Shown piece after piece: positions 21,054-32,660 of a stretch of 64,000 nucleotides of DNA. Each line of letters starts with the position of its first letter. Position 1 is the first letter of the stretch. The DNA is taken from contig JAIQDT010014635.1 in the NCBI GenBank assembly GCA_021521415.1, positions 1-64,000 of the forward strand, written 5' to 3'. The position numbers and the translations under genes are program-made. The notes beneath the pieces are model-generated. The model searched no databases, was not told where the DNA came from, and saw nothing but the letters and a program-made list of their open reading frames with translations. The stretch comes from Bidens hawaiensis. Taxonomy: Eukaryota; Streptophyta; Magnoliopsida; Asterales; Asteraceae.

Positions 21054-23045
21054 TCAAAACCGACCCGTTGAACATGTACCTTCGGGCTCCATCCGCAACC
21101 AATCTTGCCCACAAAACAAAGCTTGACGGATATCCGAGTCCACGGATCTCAAACGATTATCAACCACTCTGCCACCGGTACTAAACGCCAGGTCAGCGGT
21201 AATATTGGACACGCGAACACCCAAAATATCACGCGCCATCACGGATAAAATCGGGTACCTCGGCGTATGCACTTTCCACCAATTCAAAATACTAAAATCA
21301 TAATTTCTCGGAAACACGGGCTCGTCTAAATACTTCTCGAGATCCGAACCCGAACTTTGTTGGTTTGAAGTTTCATTAAGAAACTTATCGAAACCTCTCA
21401 ACCGATCCCGCGTGGCGTTACTTGTACTGCCAGCCTGGCCCGCCACGTCATCACCTGAACCTAGCTGTATAGAATACTCATTAAAGAGGTCGCGTATACC
21501 CTCGGAAACCTCACATATACGATCCGAAGCTTCGGTATCGTATATTTGCTTATAATAATATTCCACAAGCTTCATTTTAAATCTCGGGTCCAAAATTGCT
21601 GCGATTGCTAACGCTAACCCGCTTTTCTCCCAATATTCATCAAATTTGACTTTCATTTTCGTTGCGAGAGAACTTATAAACGCATCCGGGTTCTTGCAGT
21701 AGTCGAGTAATTGAATATGAATATCGCATAATTCTGCGAAAAACACGTTTGAAGTCGGGTATTTGCTTTGTGACTGTGAAAAGGCATTTATAACCTCAAT
21801 AAGAAGTTGTACAAAAGATGTAATGGTCCCTACCCGTTCCCATTCGTCATCTGATAAACACGTTGTGTAGATCGGTTCGTGTTCTTGAAGTAAAATAAAC
21901 GCGTTTTTGTATTCTAAAACACTTTCAAGCATAAGATATGTAGAATTCCACTGCATTTGGTTATCAAGAAATAAACGTTTTTCGGTATTAATCCCAGACT
22001 GTTGGGCTAACTCGTCGAATTTATCACGAGTTGTTAATGAAGTTTTAGCGAACCGAACACTTTCTCGAAGCTTTTCGGTCATGTTCTTAATCGATTCCAA
22101 TGAATCTTGAACAAGGGTTTTCATTAAATGTGAAGCACATCGTATATCGAATAACTCACCGTTTTTCAAAACGGGCCGGTTTTCCACAAGCCAGTTTTTA
22201 ACTCTCGATGCTAAATTGTCGTACCCAAAGCAATCATCGAGAGTCAACGAGAATAGCTTTTGGTCAACATCCCAATCGATTAAACACTTTATAAGCAAGT
22301 CAGATAATGCGTCTTCGTTTTGAGATAAATCCAAAGTCAAAAAATTCAATATTTTCCTCTGAACTTTCCAGTTTTCGTCGATGTAGTTAGCGGTCAAACT
22401 TAAAAAGTCAACATTATCGGCTGAAGACCAAAAACCAACAGCAAGACTAATTCTGCAATGTAGGTTTTTTATAACATCAAACACCTTTTGTCTTTCTTTC
22501 GCGTATATGGTCAAACAGTCGGACTCAATTACACTCGTGGTCAAGAAGTCAAACATCGGTTGAAGATTCTTGACAAAGATTTTGAAACCGACATGTTCAA
22601 CCATAGACGGTGGATATTCATGTAACATGATCATACGGGCCAAGTCAAGCCGACTCCTTTCTTGGTCAAACTTAACACTTATAAAGTTGACCGGTTCATC
22701 GATCTTTGACTCGGGGTCAAACTTCTGGTAAGATATTGGAACAGGAGTTTCATTATTTCTTTGAACATCATCATACCCGACACTCGCAATCGTGACAGGT
22801 TCGTCTTTTCTTTTTCGTTTTGCAAGTATTTGCGACACATCAAAATTCGATCATTTTAAACATCTCATTAAATGATTTCGTAAATGAGTTGTCCCACTGT
22901 TGCTTGATCCACTCAGCCTCTTTTGACAATGAATACATACTGCGTAACACGCTTCGGGTTTCCTGACCCGTTCAAAGTGATTCCACACCACTGATGTCAA
23001 TCTTTTCGGCTTTTTGGCAGGTATTTCAGTTTGTATTTCCATCAT
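21054..23045 (-). pseudogene. BED-finger hAT transposase-derived gene with one in-frame stop
   Basis: One continuous frame of 664 codons runs from ATG at 23045 to TGA at 21054, interrupted only by TGA at 22851-22853. Residues 1-64 hold a zf-BED finger (VWNHFERV, CIHCQKRLSG, THLRNHLMRC). After the stop come SRLDLARMIMLHEYPPSMVE and HVGFKIFVKNLQPMF, a DUF4413-like RNase-H-fold part (QMQWNSTYLMLE), and the C-terminal hAT dimerisation region (YPILSVMARDILGV, AFSTGGRVVDNRL). This is the order of DAYSLEEPER/RICESLEEPER domesticated transposases, usually about 680-720 aa. Where active hATs have Asp before W-S, this reads AVGFWSS, and the SE before AFS reads AD, so catalysis is unlikely. No flanking hAT inverted repeats were seen. 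A young nonsense allele, a sequencing error or separate use of the second part are all possible. Confidence 0.8.
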
Positions 23046-23459
23046 ATAAGCCTAATTAAGCATCAAAAGAATTCACGTAATTAAGAAAACCAAATTCATC
23101 CATTTGTAAATTGACTTGCAGTTAATTAACAAGATATCATTCTAATAACGTACATGTATTCAAACGATAACATTATATATATAAAATAAATGGTTGCAGA
23201 AGTTAATAAGCGCTGCCAGGCCAGTCAAACTGTGGAGTTGCGAGTACTCTAGCATGGCAAATTATACAGAAATTAACTTTCGGGAAATTATATTATTATA
23301 CGATTACATGTATTTACAATAAAATACGTGAATATCAATATAAATCGAAAGGATACATGTTCAAATACCAAAGTATGTCAAAAACTGATATTCATTCTTT
23401 AATATTATAGATTATAGACATAGTAATCTCTTAAATCTTATCTCCCAAGTTCACTCCGT
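23046..23459. other. Upstream region of the hAT-derived gene
   Basis: AT-rich, no gene seen. Domesticated hAT genes often have a 5' UTR intron, and the CTAATTCC/AACCCTAA-rich stretch at 24140-24260 (minus strand) could be an upstream leader. That is inference. Confidence 0.35.
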
Positions 23460-23760
23460 TAAAAACAGCAAAAAACTACAATCGGTGAAAAATTCGTGAA
23501 AAATGGCGAAAATCAGTAAAACTTAAAAACGGTGAAAATCGGGTGAATATATGTGAAATTCAACGAAAATTAGTGAAAAAGAAGCGAAAATGGGTGAAAA
23601 ATACGTTAAAAACAGCGAAAATGGGTGAAAAAAACGTGAAAACAACGAAAATCGGTGAACAATAAGTAAAAAACAGCGAAAATCAGTAAAAAAAACAGAA
23701 AACAAAAAAAACGTTAGAAAGAGCGAAAATCGGTGAAAAGCAGCGAAAATCCAATTTGAC
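23460..23760. repeat. Degenerate GCGAAAATCGGTGAAAA minisatellite
   Basis: About a dozen imperfect units such as GCGAAAATCGGTGAAAAA and GTGAAAAATACGTTAAAAAC, alternating in a roughly 17-36 bp period. The frame read across it on the minus strand (23523-23798) is Phe/Leu/Ser low complexity and not a protein. Confidence 0.7.
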
Positions 23761-24024
23761 CAAGTTGGACCGATTCCAAGTAATGTTGGCCGAGGCACCG
23801 AGTTGTAGAAACTTGCCTCAGCACCCTCACCAAGTACGTGTACTCGGCCGCATAGACCGATTTTTACAACACTAAATTATGCATCAAATTTCAAATTGAA
23901 AACTCAAATTGTGTCTAATTCTGTGAAAAATTGGTACTTTTGAAATTAAACGGCAATTATGTACGATCGAGTAGCATAAATAAATGTATAGTATGGAATT
24001 AACATATCAATTACAGTATCAAAC

Positions 24025-24083
24025 ATAATAATAATAATAATAATTAGAAAGAAAAAGATGTAAATTGTAATAAAGATTGTTGA

Positions 24084-24121
<38 letters not shown>
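24025..24121. repeat. (ATA)n microsatellites
   Basis: Two tracts, 24025-24044 and 24084-24121, of ATA/AAT triplets. Confidence 0.9.
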
Positions 24122-24122
<1 letters not shown>

Positions 24123-24439
24123 GAGGGATTAGAACCTTATTTGTAGCGGGTGGTTTGATTTGATTTGTATGCCAGAATCCGATTAAGGAATTAGGGTTCC
24201 GAATTGGGTCGGAATTTGGGTTTTGTTTGGTTTGGTTATTAGGGTTTGTTTGGTCTGGGTTTATGGTTATGGATGTGGTTGCCGGATCCTATTGCCTTTT
24301 ATTTTATTTTTATTTTTTATTTTTAAGAACGCCGAATTTATTTTTTTGTGTTTAGGTCACCGCGTTTTTTAATTTGGTGAGTTTCGTTGACTCATTTCGG
24401 CCAGATTATGTTGGCTTCTGAGTTTAGTTTGGGTGTTCC

Positions 24440-24700
24440 CCTATGAAAACATACTGTCGGCTGCCAGTTAACAGTCGTTGTGCTGCCACAAGGCAAAACT
24501 CTATGGCGTAACACACGGTGGGACGAAAACCTAGGTGGGTTTGGGATTCGAACTGAGAACTTTGCACAAGGTCTGACTCAAATTCTTCATTGGCGTAATG
24601 CACCAAAAGTGACATAATTGGAGATCGAATTTTGGTTTCCACCGGAGAACCTTGGTCTCCAATGGAGAACCTAGGCCTCTAACAACCATGCCATAAATTA
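24440..24700 (-). repeat. SINE-like fragment
   Basis: On the minus strand TGGTGCATTACGCCAATG and, about 45 bp on, AGTTCGAATCCCAAA resemble A- and B-boxes. The flanks are not clearly bounded. Confidence 0.35.
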
Positions 24701-24714
24701 CTTTTATTATTATT

Positions 24715-25521
24715 CAGTGGCGACCCAATCATTTTGGTGGCCTAAAGCTGATAAAAAAAACCCGAGGCCTTATTAATAAAAGGTCTGTGCTTTTCTTTTT
24801 ATGCAATCTATTTTTAGATGAATAAGGTAAATATAAAACCAAAATAATTGTATTTCTTTGTATGCGTTCTATTTTATGACAAAACCTAGTAGATGACAAT
24901 TTTAGATTATCTCTTTAAAGAAACAAAACAAAAAATAAATGTTTTGAAACATAAAAACAAAGTAACTTGATTGAAAGATAATAAAAAACATCTTGCTGAC
25001 AAAACCACATACATTGCGCATTTTTAATACCGGTATTTACAATTATAATATTCGTATACCATCCTAATACTATAAAAGAATGAGCGTAATACTTTATAAT
25101 ATTGAATTTAATCTTCTAAACTCGAAATAGTTTTGGGTGTAATTAAGAACTATTGTATGCACTTTAAGTTATTTAATTTTTTTAAAAGAAAAATGAAAAG
25201 TATTTGAGCTATTAGTTAAAATTATTGAACTAACCCTTTACTTAAAAAAATGTAATTTAAATTGGAAATATGGGCAATTTTAAGGGTATAGGAAGGCTAA
25301 AGTTGAAAACTTGGACTGAGGTTCGATCCCAAGACATCCAGTCGTAAATAGAAGTGTGGCATTAACCACTACACCAAACGAGTTTTGTGTCTTAAAAGGA
25401 ATCAACATAATATTTTTTTATATATAGATATATATTTTTTATTTATTTTGAAACCGGGGCCTTAAAAATTTGCGGGCCTAAAGCTCTAGCTTTGGTATGT
25501 TATACATACGGGCCGGCCCTG
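24715..25521. mobile_element. hAT element, non-autonomous (CAGGGCCGGCCC family)
   Basis: Ends CAGTGGCGACCC and (other strand) CAGGGCCGGCCC, with an 8-bp target repeat TTATTATT (24707-24714, 25522-25529). The repeat lies in a TTA microsatellite, which weakens it. GGCCTAAAGC occurs subterminally on both sides, in opposite orientation. There is no transposase. A tRNA-like segment sits about 140 bp inside the right end. Confidence 0.75.
25305..25385 (-). repeat. tRNA-like segment inside hAT element
   Basis: Minus strand: TGGTGTAGTGGTTAATGCC fits an A-box, and GGGATCGAACCTC fits a B-box about 40 bp later. Similar segments lie at comparable places in the hAT elements at 46456 and 62538. The acceptor ends do not pair as in a tRNA gene. 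Confidence 0.6.
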
Positions 25522-25560
25522 TTATTATTATTATTATTATTATTGTTACTGTTATTATTT
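25522..25560. repeat. (TTA)n microsatellite
   Basis: Interrupted TTA repeat at the hAT insertion site. Confidence 0.85.
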
Positions 25561-25975
25561 TTAAGTGCATATATTATGTGTTCTCGACTTCTTGGAATGG
25601 GATATAACTTATTTATGTTGTAAAAGTATGTTGAAAGACCTCCAGGGTCCTTCAGGCTCGATTGGCAATTGTGTGAGGTTAAACAACTTAAGCATGAACG
25701 TGACAAAAAATAGAATAATGTACGCATGCATTATAATGTGTATATATTGTGCTTATAAAAATCGATGGATTTACTATAACTAGTTAGTCAGGTGGTGACG
25801 GTAATGATGAAGAGGCGCCATCAAATTTTGTATGTGAAGCCACAAAAAAATATGAACAATGCCTAATACCTAAAAAGGTTCCATGATCTATATGATTAGT
25901 AAGATCAATAAGATCATCATCAATTTTGACATGGTATGTTAGTTAATTTTTTATGTGTTGTTTGATTATGTTTAT
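25561..25975. other. Intergenic sequence
   Basis: Two overlapping short frames, no domain; nothing else recognised. Confidence 0.4.
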
Positions 25976-25983
25976 GTCATACT

Positions 25984-26669
25984 CAGTGGCGGAGTCAGAA
26001 ATTTTTTCCTATGGGTTCGAGAATTTTGGTGCTCGATTCTTTTCCGGCGTCAAAGTTTTCGAGCCCGGACAGGTCGGGTCGGTCATTCGGTCAAATAAAT
26101 AAAATTCAATATCACTATCATAAAAAAGTATACATCATTAACATTCAAAAAAACACAAAGTCATATTGAGTGTTGGTCGTTGTTGTCTGGTTGAAGTCCG
26201 ACAAGTGAGTGCTGAGGCCATGAGGAAATGGTTGAAGCCTTGAAGTGAACTAGCGAAGACGATGAGACGAAGGACGTACTCATCTGGTCGATAGAAACAG
26301 AAATTGACCGGTCATTGTTTTCGTTTCTTTATTTAATTTTTATTTAAGTATTATGTTTGTTAATTAGGTTAGGTTTATTGACCAAATCCATTAATTATTT
26401 TGGGCTTTTTTATTGTATACGGATTATTATTGGCCAATTTATAATGTTTGTTAGTTATTTTTATAGTTTTTTAAGCTTTTTATATTTTATAAAAGAAATA
26501 GTTATTACTAAAATAAGTTTTTAACTAAAATTTTCATAATTAGTAGGTTCAAATGGTTTTTTAAAATGATAATGGATTCGCTCGTTAATTTGATACTATA
26601 TGTTATATATAAAACCAAAAAAACCCGGGTTCGGCCGAACCCGGTTGACTCAGTGTGGCTCCGCCACTG
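25984..26669. mobile_element. hAT element, non-autonomous, perfect 8-bp TSD
   Basis: GTCATACT occurs at 25976-25983 and 26670-26677. The ends are CAGTGGCGGAGTCAG and, inverted, CAGTGGCGGAGCCAC. The interior is non-coding. The right target repeat overlaps the terminal CTAG of the neighbouring Helitron-like element, showing that the hAT inserted at that element's end. Confidence 0.85.
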
Positions 26670-26675
26670 GTCATA

Positions 26676-27082
26676 CTAGCTTTTGAACCCGTGAATTACA
26701 CGGGATTTATCAAACGATAAAAATAAAAAAAGGTTCTTTATTTCAATTGTGATTCCTCAAATACTTATGAATTAATTTAATGTAGACTTAAAAGAAAAAA
26801 CAAATGGGTTAACGAAAATGACTAAAATAGCATGCTTTGGAAAGTCGGTGTGGATTTGCAAGAAATTTAAAAAATGTGCTAAAGTTGCATAGTTGGTCAA
26901 ACTTCATGTATGAAAATGACACTATGTTATAAAATACACACTATGTTATAACCCGCTTGACAAAATGATTTTGACCCATGACCTATGAATAGCTAGAATG
27001 AACGAGATAAGAGATTAGAAATTAAGAGAAATGTAGGCTTGACACCTAAGATTCAACATTTTATTTTATTAGTATTGTAAGA
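26676..27082 (-). mobile_element. Helitron-like non-autonomous element
   Basis: On the minus strand it begins A^TCTTACAATACTAATAAA and ends with a hairpin CCCGTG-TAATT-CACGGG, eight bases, then CTAG^T. A 5' TC, a 3' hairpin close to CTRR, and insertion between A and T are the Helitron signature. Relatives with the same ends lie at 60153-60729 and in 42391-45065. No Rep/helicase is present. Confidence 0.7.
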
Positions 27083-27680
27083 TAAGATTAGATCACTGCA
27101 TTTTATAATTTATATACACATATTTAGATCACTTATTAATGTCCCAATATGACAATATATGCTACTTTTTAGTTAAGTAAACTGATATAATTAATTAAGG
27201 ATATGAAGATATGAAAATGGTCAAGCACTCTTGGATGAATTATGATATCAAGACTTAAACTTAAAAAAGAGAAGACATGGAACAATATTGTTGAAATATT
27301 TATTTTTTTTACTTTTTTATTTGTTTTGTTCAGCTAAAAAAAGAATCATATTGAATTCAAGATGTGAGGTAGGCCGAGAGGTCCAAGAAGAAAATTAATC
27401 ACATTGGGCTTAGGTTGAAACAATGGCCCATAAGAAAGTTAATAAAAAGCCACAAGGCCCACGAAGGCATAAACTTCATAATTTTGTTTTTTTGTTATTT
27501 ATATATTTATAGATTCTCTCTCTACAACCACTAGCTTGATCTAGGTGTATGGCTTTCAACCAAAAAATTGTGGATTCTAGTCTCAATTGAAATATGGTGT
27601 AAAATTGAAATAAAAAAAGATATTAGCTGTTAAAAAAAATAGATTCTCTCTCTCAAGAGATTCAAGGGTTCTTTCGTATA
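27083..27680. other. AT-rich intergenic sequence
   Basis: No gene recognised. CTCTCTCTACAACC-like and GATTCTCTCTCT motifs occur near 27510-27660, just before the tandem array. Confidence 0.4.
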
Positions 27681-27689
27681 TATGGCTAA

Positions 27690-29012
27690 ACAATTTATTT
27701 TACCAGGGTATGGTTTGGTTATTTGTTTTAACATCGTTTGAGCTTCCATTTATTCGTTTGAAAAGTGTCGTGTCTATTTTCACTGAACCGGACTAGCAGC
27801 AACTGCTCTTTTGTTTTCATAGAACGGGCTATCAAGGACTCTTGAGATGATTAAGGAGGGGAGTTCGTAATTCTAGTCTTCTTTTACTTGTTATGGTTTC
27901 CATTTGTTCGTTTGGTCTTCCATTTGTTCGTTTGAAAGTGTCGCTTTTGTTTTCAATGAACGGAGCTAGCAACGACTGCTGAGCTTTTGTTTTCACAGAA
28001 CGTGGCTATTAGGGACTCGTGGGATGATTAAAACGATGATTCTCTCAATTTAGTCTTCTTTTACTCGTTGTGGTGTCCAATTGTTCGCATGGGCTACCAT
28101 TTTTTAGTTTGAAAAGTGTCGCTTATGTTCTCAATAAATGGGGCTAACAACGACTATTGGGCATTTTCTTTCACTGAACGGGGATATCAAAGATTCGTGG
28201 GATGGTTAAGGAGGTGAGTCCCTCATTCTGGTCTTCTTTTACTCGTTGCGGTTTCCATTCGTTCGTTTGAGCTTCCATTTCTTCGTTTGAAAAGTGCCAC
28301 TTATGTTTTCATTGAACGGGGAAAACAGCAACCGGTGGGATTTTTTTTTCAGTGGACAAGGCTACAGGGAATCATAGAATGATTAAGGAAAGGAGTCCAT
28401 CATTATAGTCTTATTTAACATGTTGTGATTTCCTTTTATTCGTTTGGGCTTCCATTTGTTCGTTTGAAAAATGTTGCTTCTTTTCACTAAACGAGGCTAA
28501 CAACGACTGGTGGCCTTTTGTTTTTATTTAACGTGGTAATCAGGGACTCGTGGGGTGATTAAAAAGGTGATTCCCATATTCTAGTCGTCTTTTACTTGTA
28601 ATGGTTTTATTCATTCGTTTGGCTTGCAATTTGTTCATTTGAAAATTTCCGCTTCTGTTTTCACTGAACGGGGCTAGCAGTGACTGATGGCCTTTTGTTT
28701 TATTTAAACGGAGATGTCAAGAACTTGTGAGATGATTTAAAAGATGATTCCCACATTCTAGTGTTCTTTTACTCGTTGTGGTTTCCATTTGTTTGTTTGA
28801 AAAGTGTCGCTTCTATTTTCAATAAACGGGACCAGCAATAACTATTGAGCATTTGTTTTCATTAATGGGCATATCAGAGACTCGTGGGATGATTAAGGAG
28901 AGGAGTCCAACATTCTAGTCTTCTTTTACTTGCTATGTTTTCCATTTGTTCGTTTGAGTTTTCATTTGTTCGTTTGAAAATTATCGCTACTGTTTTCACT
29001 GAATGGCGCTAG
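27690..29012. repeat. Satellite-like array, about 8 units of 176 bp
   Basis: The landmark CGTTTGAAAA (with variants) recurs at about 27761, 27934, 28112, 28290, 28467, 28642, 28800 and 28977. The spacings are 173, 178, 178, 177, 175, 158 and 177 bp. Each unit has the order TTCCATTTGTTCGTTTG, GTGTCGCTT, TTTTCACTGAACGGGGCTAG, GGGACTCGTGGGATGATTAA, TTCTAGTCTTCTTTTACT. The 158-bp unit lacks one TTCCATTTGTTCGTTTG half. Divergence between units is obvious, so the array is old or non-homogenised. It stops abruptly at the LTR at 29014. Confidence 0.85.
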
Positions 29013-29310
29013 CTGTCACACCCCACCTGATGGCGGATTATACGTCGAGGCATGAAAGGTGATGGTTCATAGCACATGACACTAATTAAAGTTATAATAA
29101 TCATTCATCACATTAAAACATGCCACACATCACAAGCAGTTTCAAGGTAATAACATAGCATAAAGATAACACCGTTATTGTTTTATTAGCCTAATCCATA
29201 GCGGTACTACGTTTTGAACTTCAAAGTAACATCAAACTTGTATACCTGTATCATGTATAAAATAAGACTGTTAACTATATGAATAGTTGGTGAGAAACCA
29301 TAGATTGAGA

Positions 29311-29336
29311 CACACACACACACATATATATATATA
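29311..29336. repeat. (CA)n(TA)n microsatellite
   Basis: CA repeats pass directly into TA repeats within the solo LTR. Confidence 0.85.
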
Positions 29337-30015
29337 ATAGATTGAAAACGCAATTCAACATGTTAAATGTTTATCTAAGCACGTATGATTGACTAACGCA
29401 TATGATTGAATAACATGTATGATCAAACCTTGTTGACTTGTGTTCATAACCCGAAGTTATGCTATGTCGGTTCTGATCGTCCGAATGCCAAAACCGGTCA
29501 AATTCGGACGGGCGTCACACAGATAGATCTATCATCGTTAGCGATGGATTATTAAGTTAATGATTCACACTTAATTGATTTATTGACTGAATACCCACAC
29601 AACACAACCAACACAACACAGCGCATCACCACACGTAGCATGAATAAACACATATATAGATTGAATTTCATGATTGAAAGAATAACAAAGCCATGATTGT
29701 TTAATAGGGTACATGATACACCCCAAAGTGTTTAAAAGTAAAAAAGGGTATGATTACTCACTTCGATATGAGAGCGAGAATGACAAAGCCTAAAAGCGAG
29801 TTTGATGATTGACACGAGAAAACTACAACGGTTTATCCTAATTTGAATAACACTAGTATGAATATTCAAACGAATACGGACAACTTCTAGTTTCTAAGGT
29901 CATGAGCATTTTGGGGACTTCGTTTTATAGTTAAAGGTATAAATGAGATAAATATGATACAATGATAAAAATAAATTATGTCATAAGATACTTATACAAA
30001 AATATAAATAAGATA

Positions 30016-30080
30016 TGCATACACACACACATGCATATGTATATGTATGTATGTATATATGTATGTATGCATGTATAAAA
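30016..30080. repeat. (ATGT)n-rich microsatellite
   Basis: CACACA, then ATGTATGTATGT and TATATGTATG units. The counterpart in the related LTR is at 58411-58482. Confidence 0.8.
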
Positions 30081-30691
30081 GTATGAAACTATATTTAATC
30101 CAAAAATAGTTATTTTCAACAATTCATAACTGTACTTTAAATGTGTGATAATTAATAAATTGCTAGGAGACTTCTAAGACTTTGTTAAAAGAATGCTTAT
30201 TTCTTATACGAAGATAGTTACTTATGTTTACCATAATCTTAAGAATATGAATATATAATTATTGTGACATTTTAAAGAACCAATCTAAAATAACAAAACT
30301 ATGCATACAATTGTTTATGGTTAATAATGAAAATTCTATGAAGTTCATTATATGAATTTCATAATCATTTATATATTAAAACAAGAAATTAAAGTATGTT
30401 TAGATGATAGATAGCTATATACATGTTAAATACCCAACAAAATTTGGTTGTTGATTAATACGAATAGCAAAGTATCAATTTGATTATCAATTTTAGAAAT
30501 CCTCAATTAGTTATGAATCTTAGATGAAGAACAAGATGGAATTAGGATAATCTAACCACAAACATGATAATTATTCTTTCTAATCGAGTAGAGACCTTCC
30601 AAACCTTTTAATCAACTCCAAAATGCTTGATTATAAGCGCAAAGTGTGTGTGTTTAAGTGGAATTCCCGTCTAAGCAATGAATAAGTTCCT

Positions 30692-30700
30692 CTATTTATA
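30692..30700 (-). promoter_or_regulatory. LTR TATA box
   Basis: Minus-strand CCTATAAATAGAGG is a near-ideal plant TATA box. The same context, CCTATAAAGAGAGG, is at 57801-57814 (+) in the related LTR. Confidence 0.65.
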
Positions 30701-31982
30701 GGCTGAGCCGGTGGTCTGGCACACCCCCGTGTTACCCAAGCACGGCCACGTGTTACAGTGTCAGGACCACATTTTGTCTTATCCATGACTGCTGGATATG
30801 GGGGCGAGATAATAATAAAATAAGATTAAACGAAGAATTTAATGTGTTGATTGATCTGACACATAATAACCTGTAACTTTGAGACAATAAACTAGAATTA
30901 AAAACGAGAACATAGTTGATGGAATAATCTCAAATGGATGCATACAACTCAAAATATGAAACTTTTAATATTTAAGTGAGATTGAACTGTTCAGAATCCG
31001 AAATTCCAATATGGAGTCGGGTTCTGAACAGTACACTCAACATCTCATGATAAGCGAAATGTCTTCTGGCCCGAAAACTATTTTTGACCAGAAGAGATAG
31101 TAATTGATAAATCACAAAAATTGACTTTTATGCCCTTTAACGAGTCGGAATCAAATTGACCACCAAAACTCCTTCAATTGATGAAATTGATTGTTTAGTA
31201 AATAAAAACACTTGTCACATAATACAACTTACCCGAACGATGATTAGAATAATGAGAAAATGCGAGTCAAAGAGTCTTGACCACTAAAGTCAAGCGAAGG
31301 CTTAAAGAACTGGAAGCGTTCGTCAATAATGGAGATGAAATTTGTGTTTTAGAGAGATGGTGGCTGATGCTACAATAGCTCTTAGGGTTTATGACATGTT
31401 TTGATTAAATATTAAGGGTTAAAACTTGTTTATTAGGTAAACAACTCGATTAGGAGACGAAATAATTCATTGATGACGAAATCAGGCCTAATAACTCAAA
31501 TATTTATGTTATAATAACAAGAAAACGAACTTGAACATGTTATAACATCATATGACTTAACTTAAGGCTTAATTTTCAGGATTAAGGTCAAAATAGGCAT
31601 GTTTTAGCATTGAAAACGAAATCAAACCAGTTTTGCTGATCTGACAGTTTCTTAGAGCTACACTAAGAAGGAAGGGGTTTCCCCTTCATGCTACTCTAAG
31701 GTTAAAAAAGAAAACATATTTTCAAAATTGTCATTTTTAGTCCATGTACTTCTATAAATGCGTTATTTTAGTCATTTTAAGTGATTTTAAGGGTTTCTAA
31801 GAGTTGCTTGATGAGTTTGAAAGTTATGAAGATACAAATTAAATTAAACATAGTTAATTACTAATAAATCCAAGTTTTTATTAATACGAAAGATCCGAAT
31901 AACATTCCCGAATCGGGTTAAACATAAACGAATCCGAGATGTTACAAAACATATGACAGTTATATATTTAAATGCATTTTGC

Positions 31983-32007
31983 TATTATTATTATTATTAT
32001 TATTATT
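31983..32007. repeat. (ATT)n microsatellite
   Basis: About eight ATT units just beyond the solo LTR. Confidence 0.9.
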
Positions 32008-32216
32008 TGTAATTTGTTCTTCTTGTTATACCACCAACGTCCACAGGCAGACTCATGTGTATGCTCATGTGACACGTGATATGCATGTGTGTTTTCTAAC
32101 GATGTTAACGGAGATAACAGAGTTTAGTTCAGGATTAACCTAAAAATGTCGGGTGTCACCATTTGTATGTTAGATAACTTGGACACAATTTTTCTCCTTA
32201 GACCATATTTAGTAGG

Positions 32217-32489
32217 TTGGAGGGCATAAACTTTCATATAAAGGTTTTTACTCGCAAACCTGTCATAGGCCTCGCCACCTCTCTCCGTCTCTCTTACATT
32301 CAATGTTTCTCTCTTTTACGGACTGACAAGAGTGCCCAAGATGTTATGGTTGCGACCGAAGTTTTACATGGCGAAAGCAACAATATTGGATTTTTAGAGT
32401 ACCTGTTAGATAATTTGACCCAAAACGGAGTAGCAGGTGAAGTCTTTAAGGAAGCCGTTGATCTATTTGCAAAAACAACAATATTCTAG
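32217..32489 (+). other. Unidentified 90-codon open frame
   Basis: From about residue 38 the frame looks protein-like (EVLHGESNNIGFLEYLLDNL, then EVFKEAVDLFAK) with amphipathic helices, but I do not recognise a family. The first 35 residues are less convincing. It could be an exon fragment of a decayed gene. It ends 171 bp before the mitochondrial nad4L fragment, with which it has no evident link. Confidence 0.2.
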
Positions 32490-32660
32490 TAGTTGTTTTT
32501 TTCTATTAGTTGTGACGCAAAAAGGCCTTTGAAATAGAAAGGAAGGACAAGTTGGTTACAGGAGGAGATTGTAAATATCCTCGATTTAATCAACTATGTT
32601 TTCTAATGTAGGTTCTGGAGTTCTAACATTTGAATTTCTCTTACATTCTACGTTCCCGAA

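Larger units (their letters stand above)
29014..31946 (-). mobile_element. Solo LTR, about 2.9 kb (family B)
   Basis: Starts TGTCACACCCCACC and ends GATGTTACA on the plus strand (TG...CA). Orientation is minus: the TATA box at 30692-30700 points that way, and the U5 end reads GGGGTGTGACA as in the other LTRs here. It is homologous, in opposite orientation, to 57658-59458. Neither side shows a primer-binding site or polypurine tract, and the flanking 5-mers (CTAGC, AAACA) do not match, so it is a solo or rearranged LTR. Confidence 0.65.

Noticed and set aside
21054..23045. Autonomous hAT transposon
   Set aside because: No flanking hAT inverted repeats or 8-bp duplication were seen, and expected catalytic positions are substituted, so a domesticated gene fits better, though I could not search exhaustively.
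23523..23798. 91-codon Phe-rich open frame (-)
   Set aside because: Encoded by the GCGAAAATCGGTGAAAA minisatellite.
27690..29012. Regularly spaced repeats that might suggest a CRISPR array
   Set aside because: The whole 176-bp unit is repeated, with no short repeat/unique spacer alternation, and the DNA is plant nuclear.
29014..31946. Full-length LTR retrotransposon
   Set aside because: No primer-binding site, polypurine tract or coding sequence on either side; only one LTR with no second copy nearby in the same orientation.
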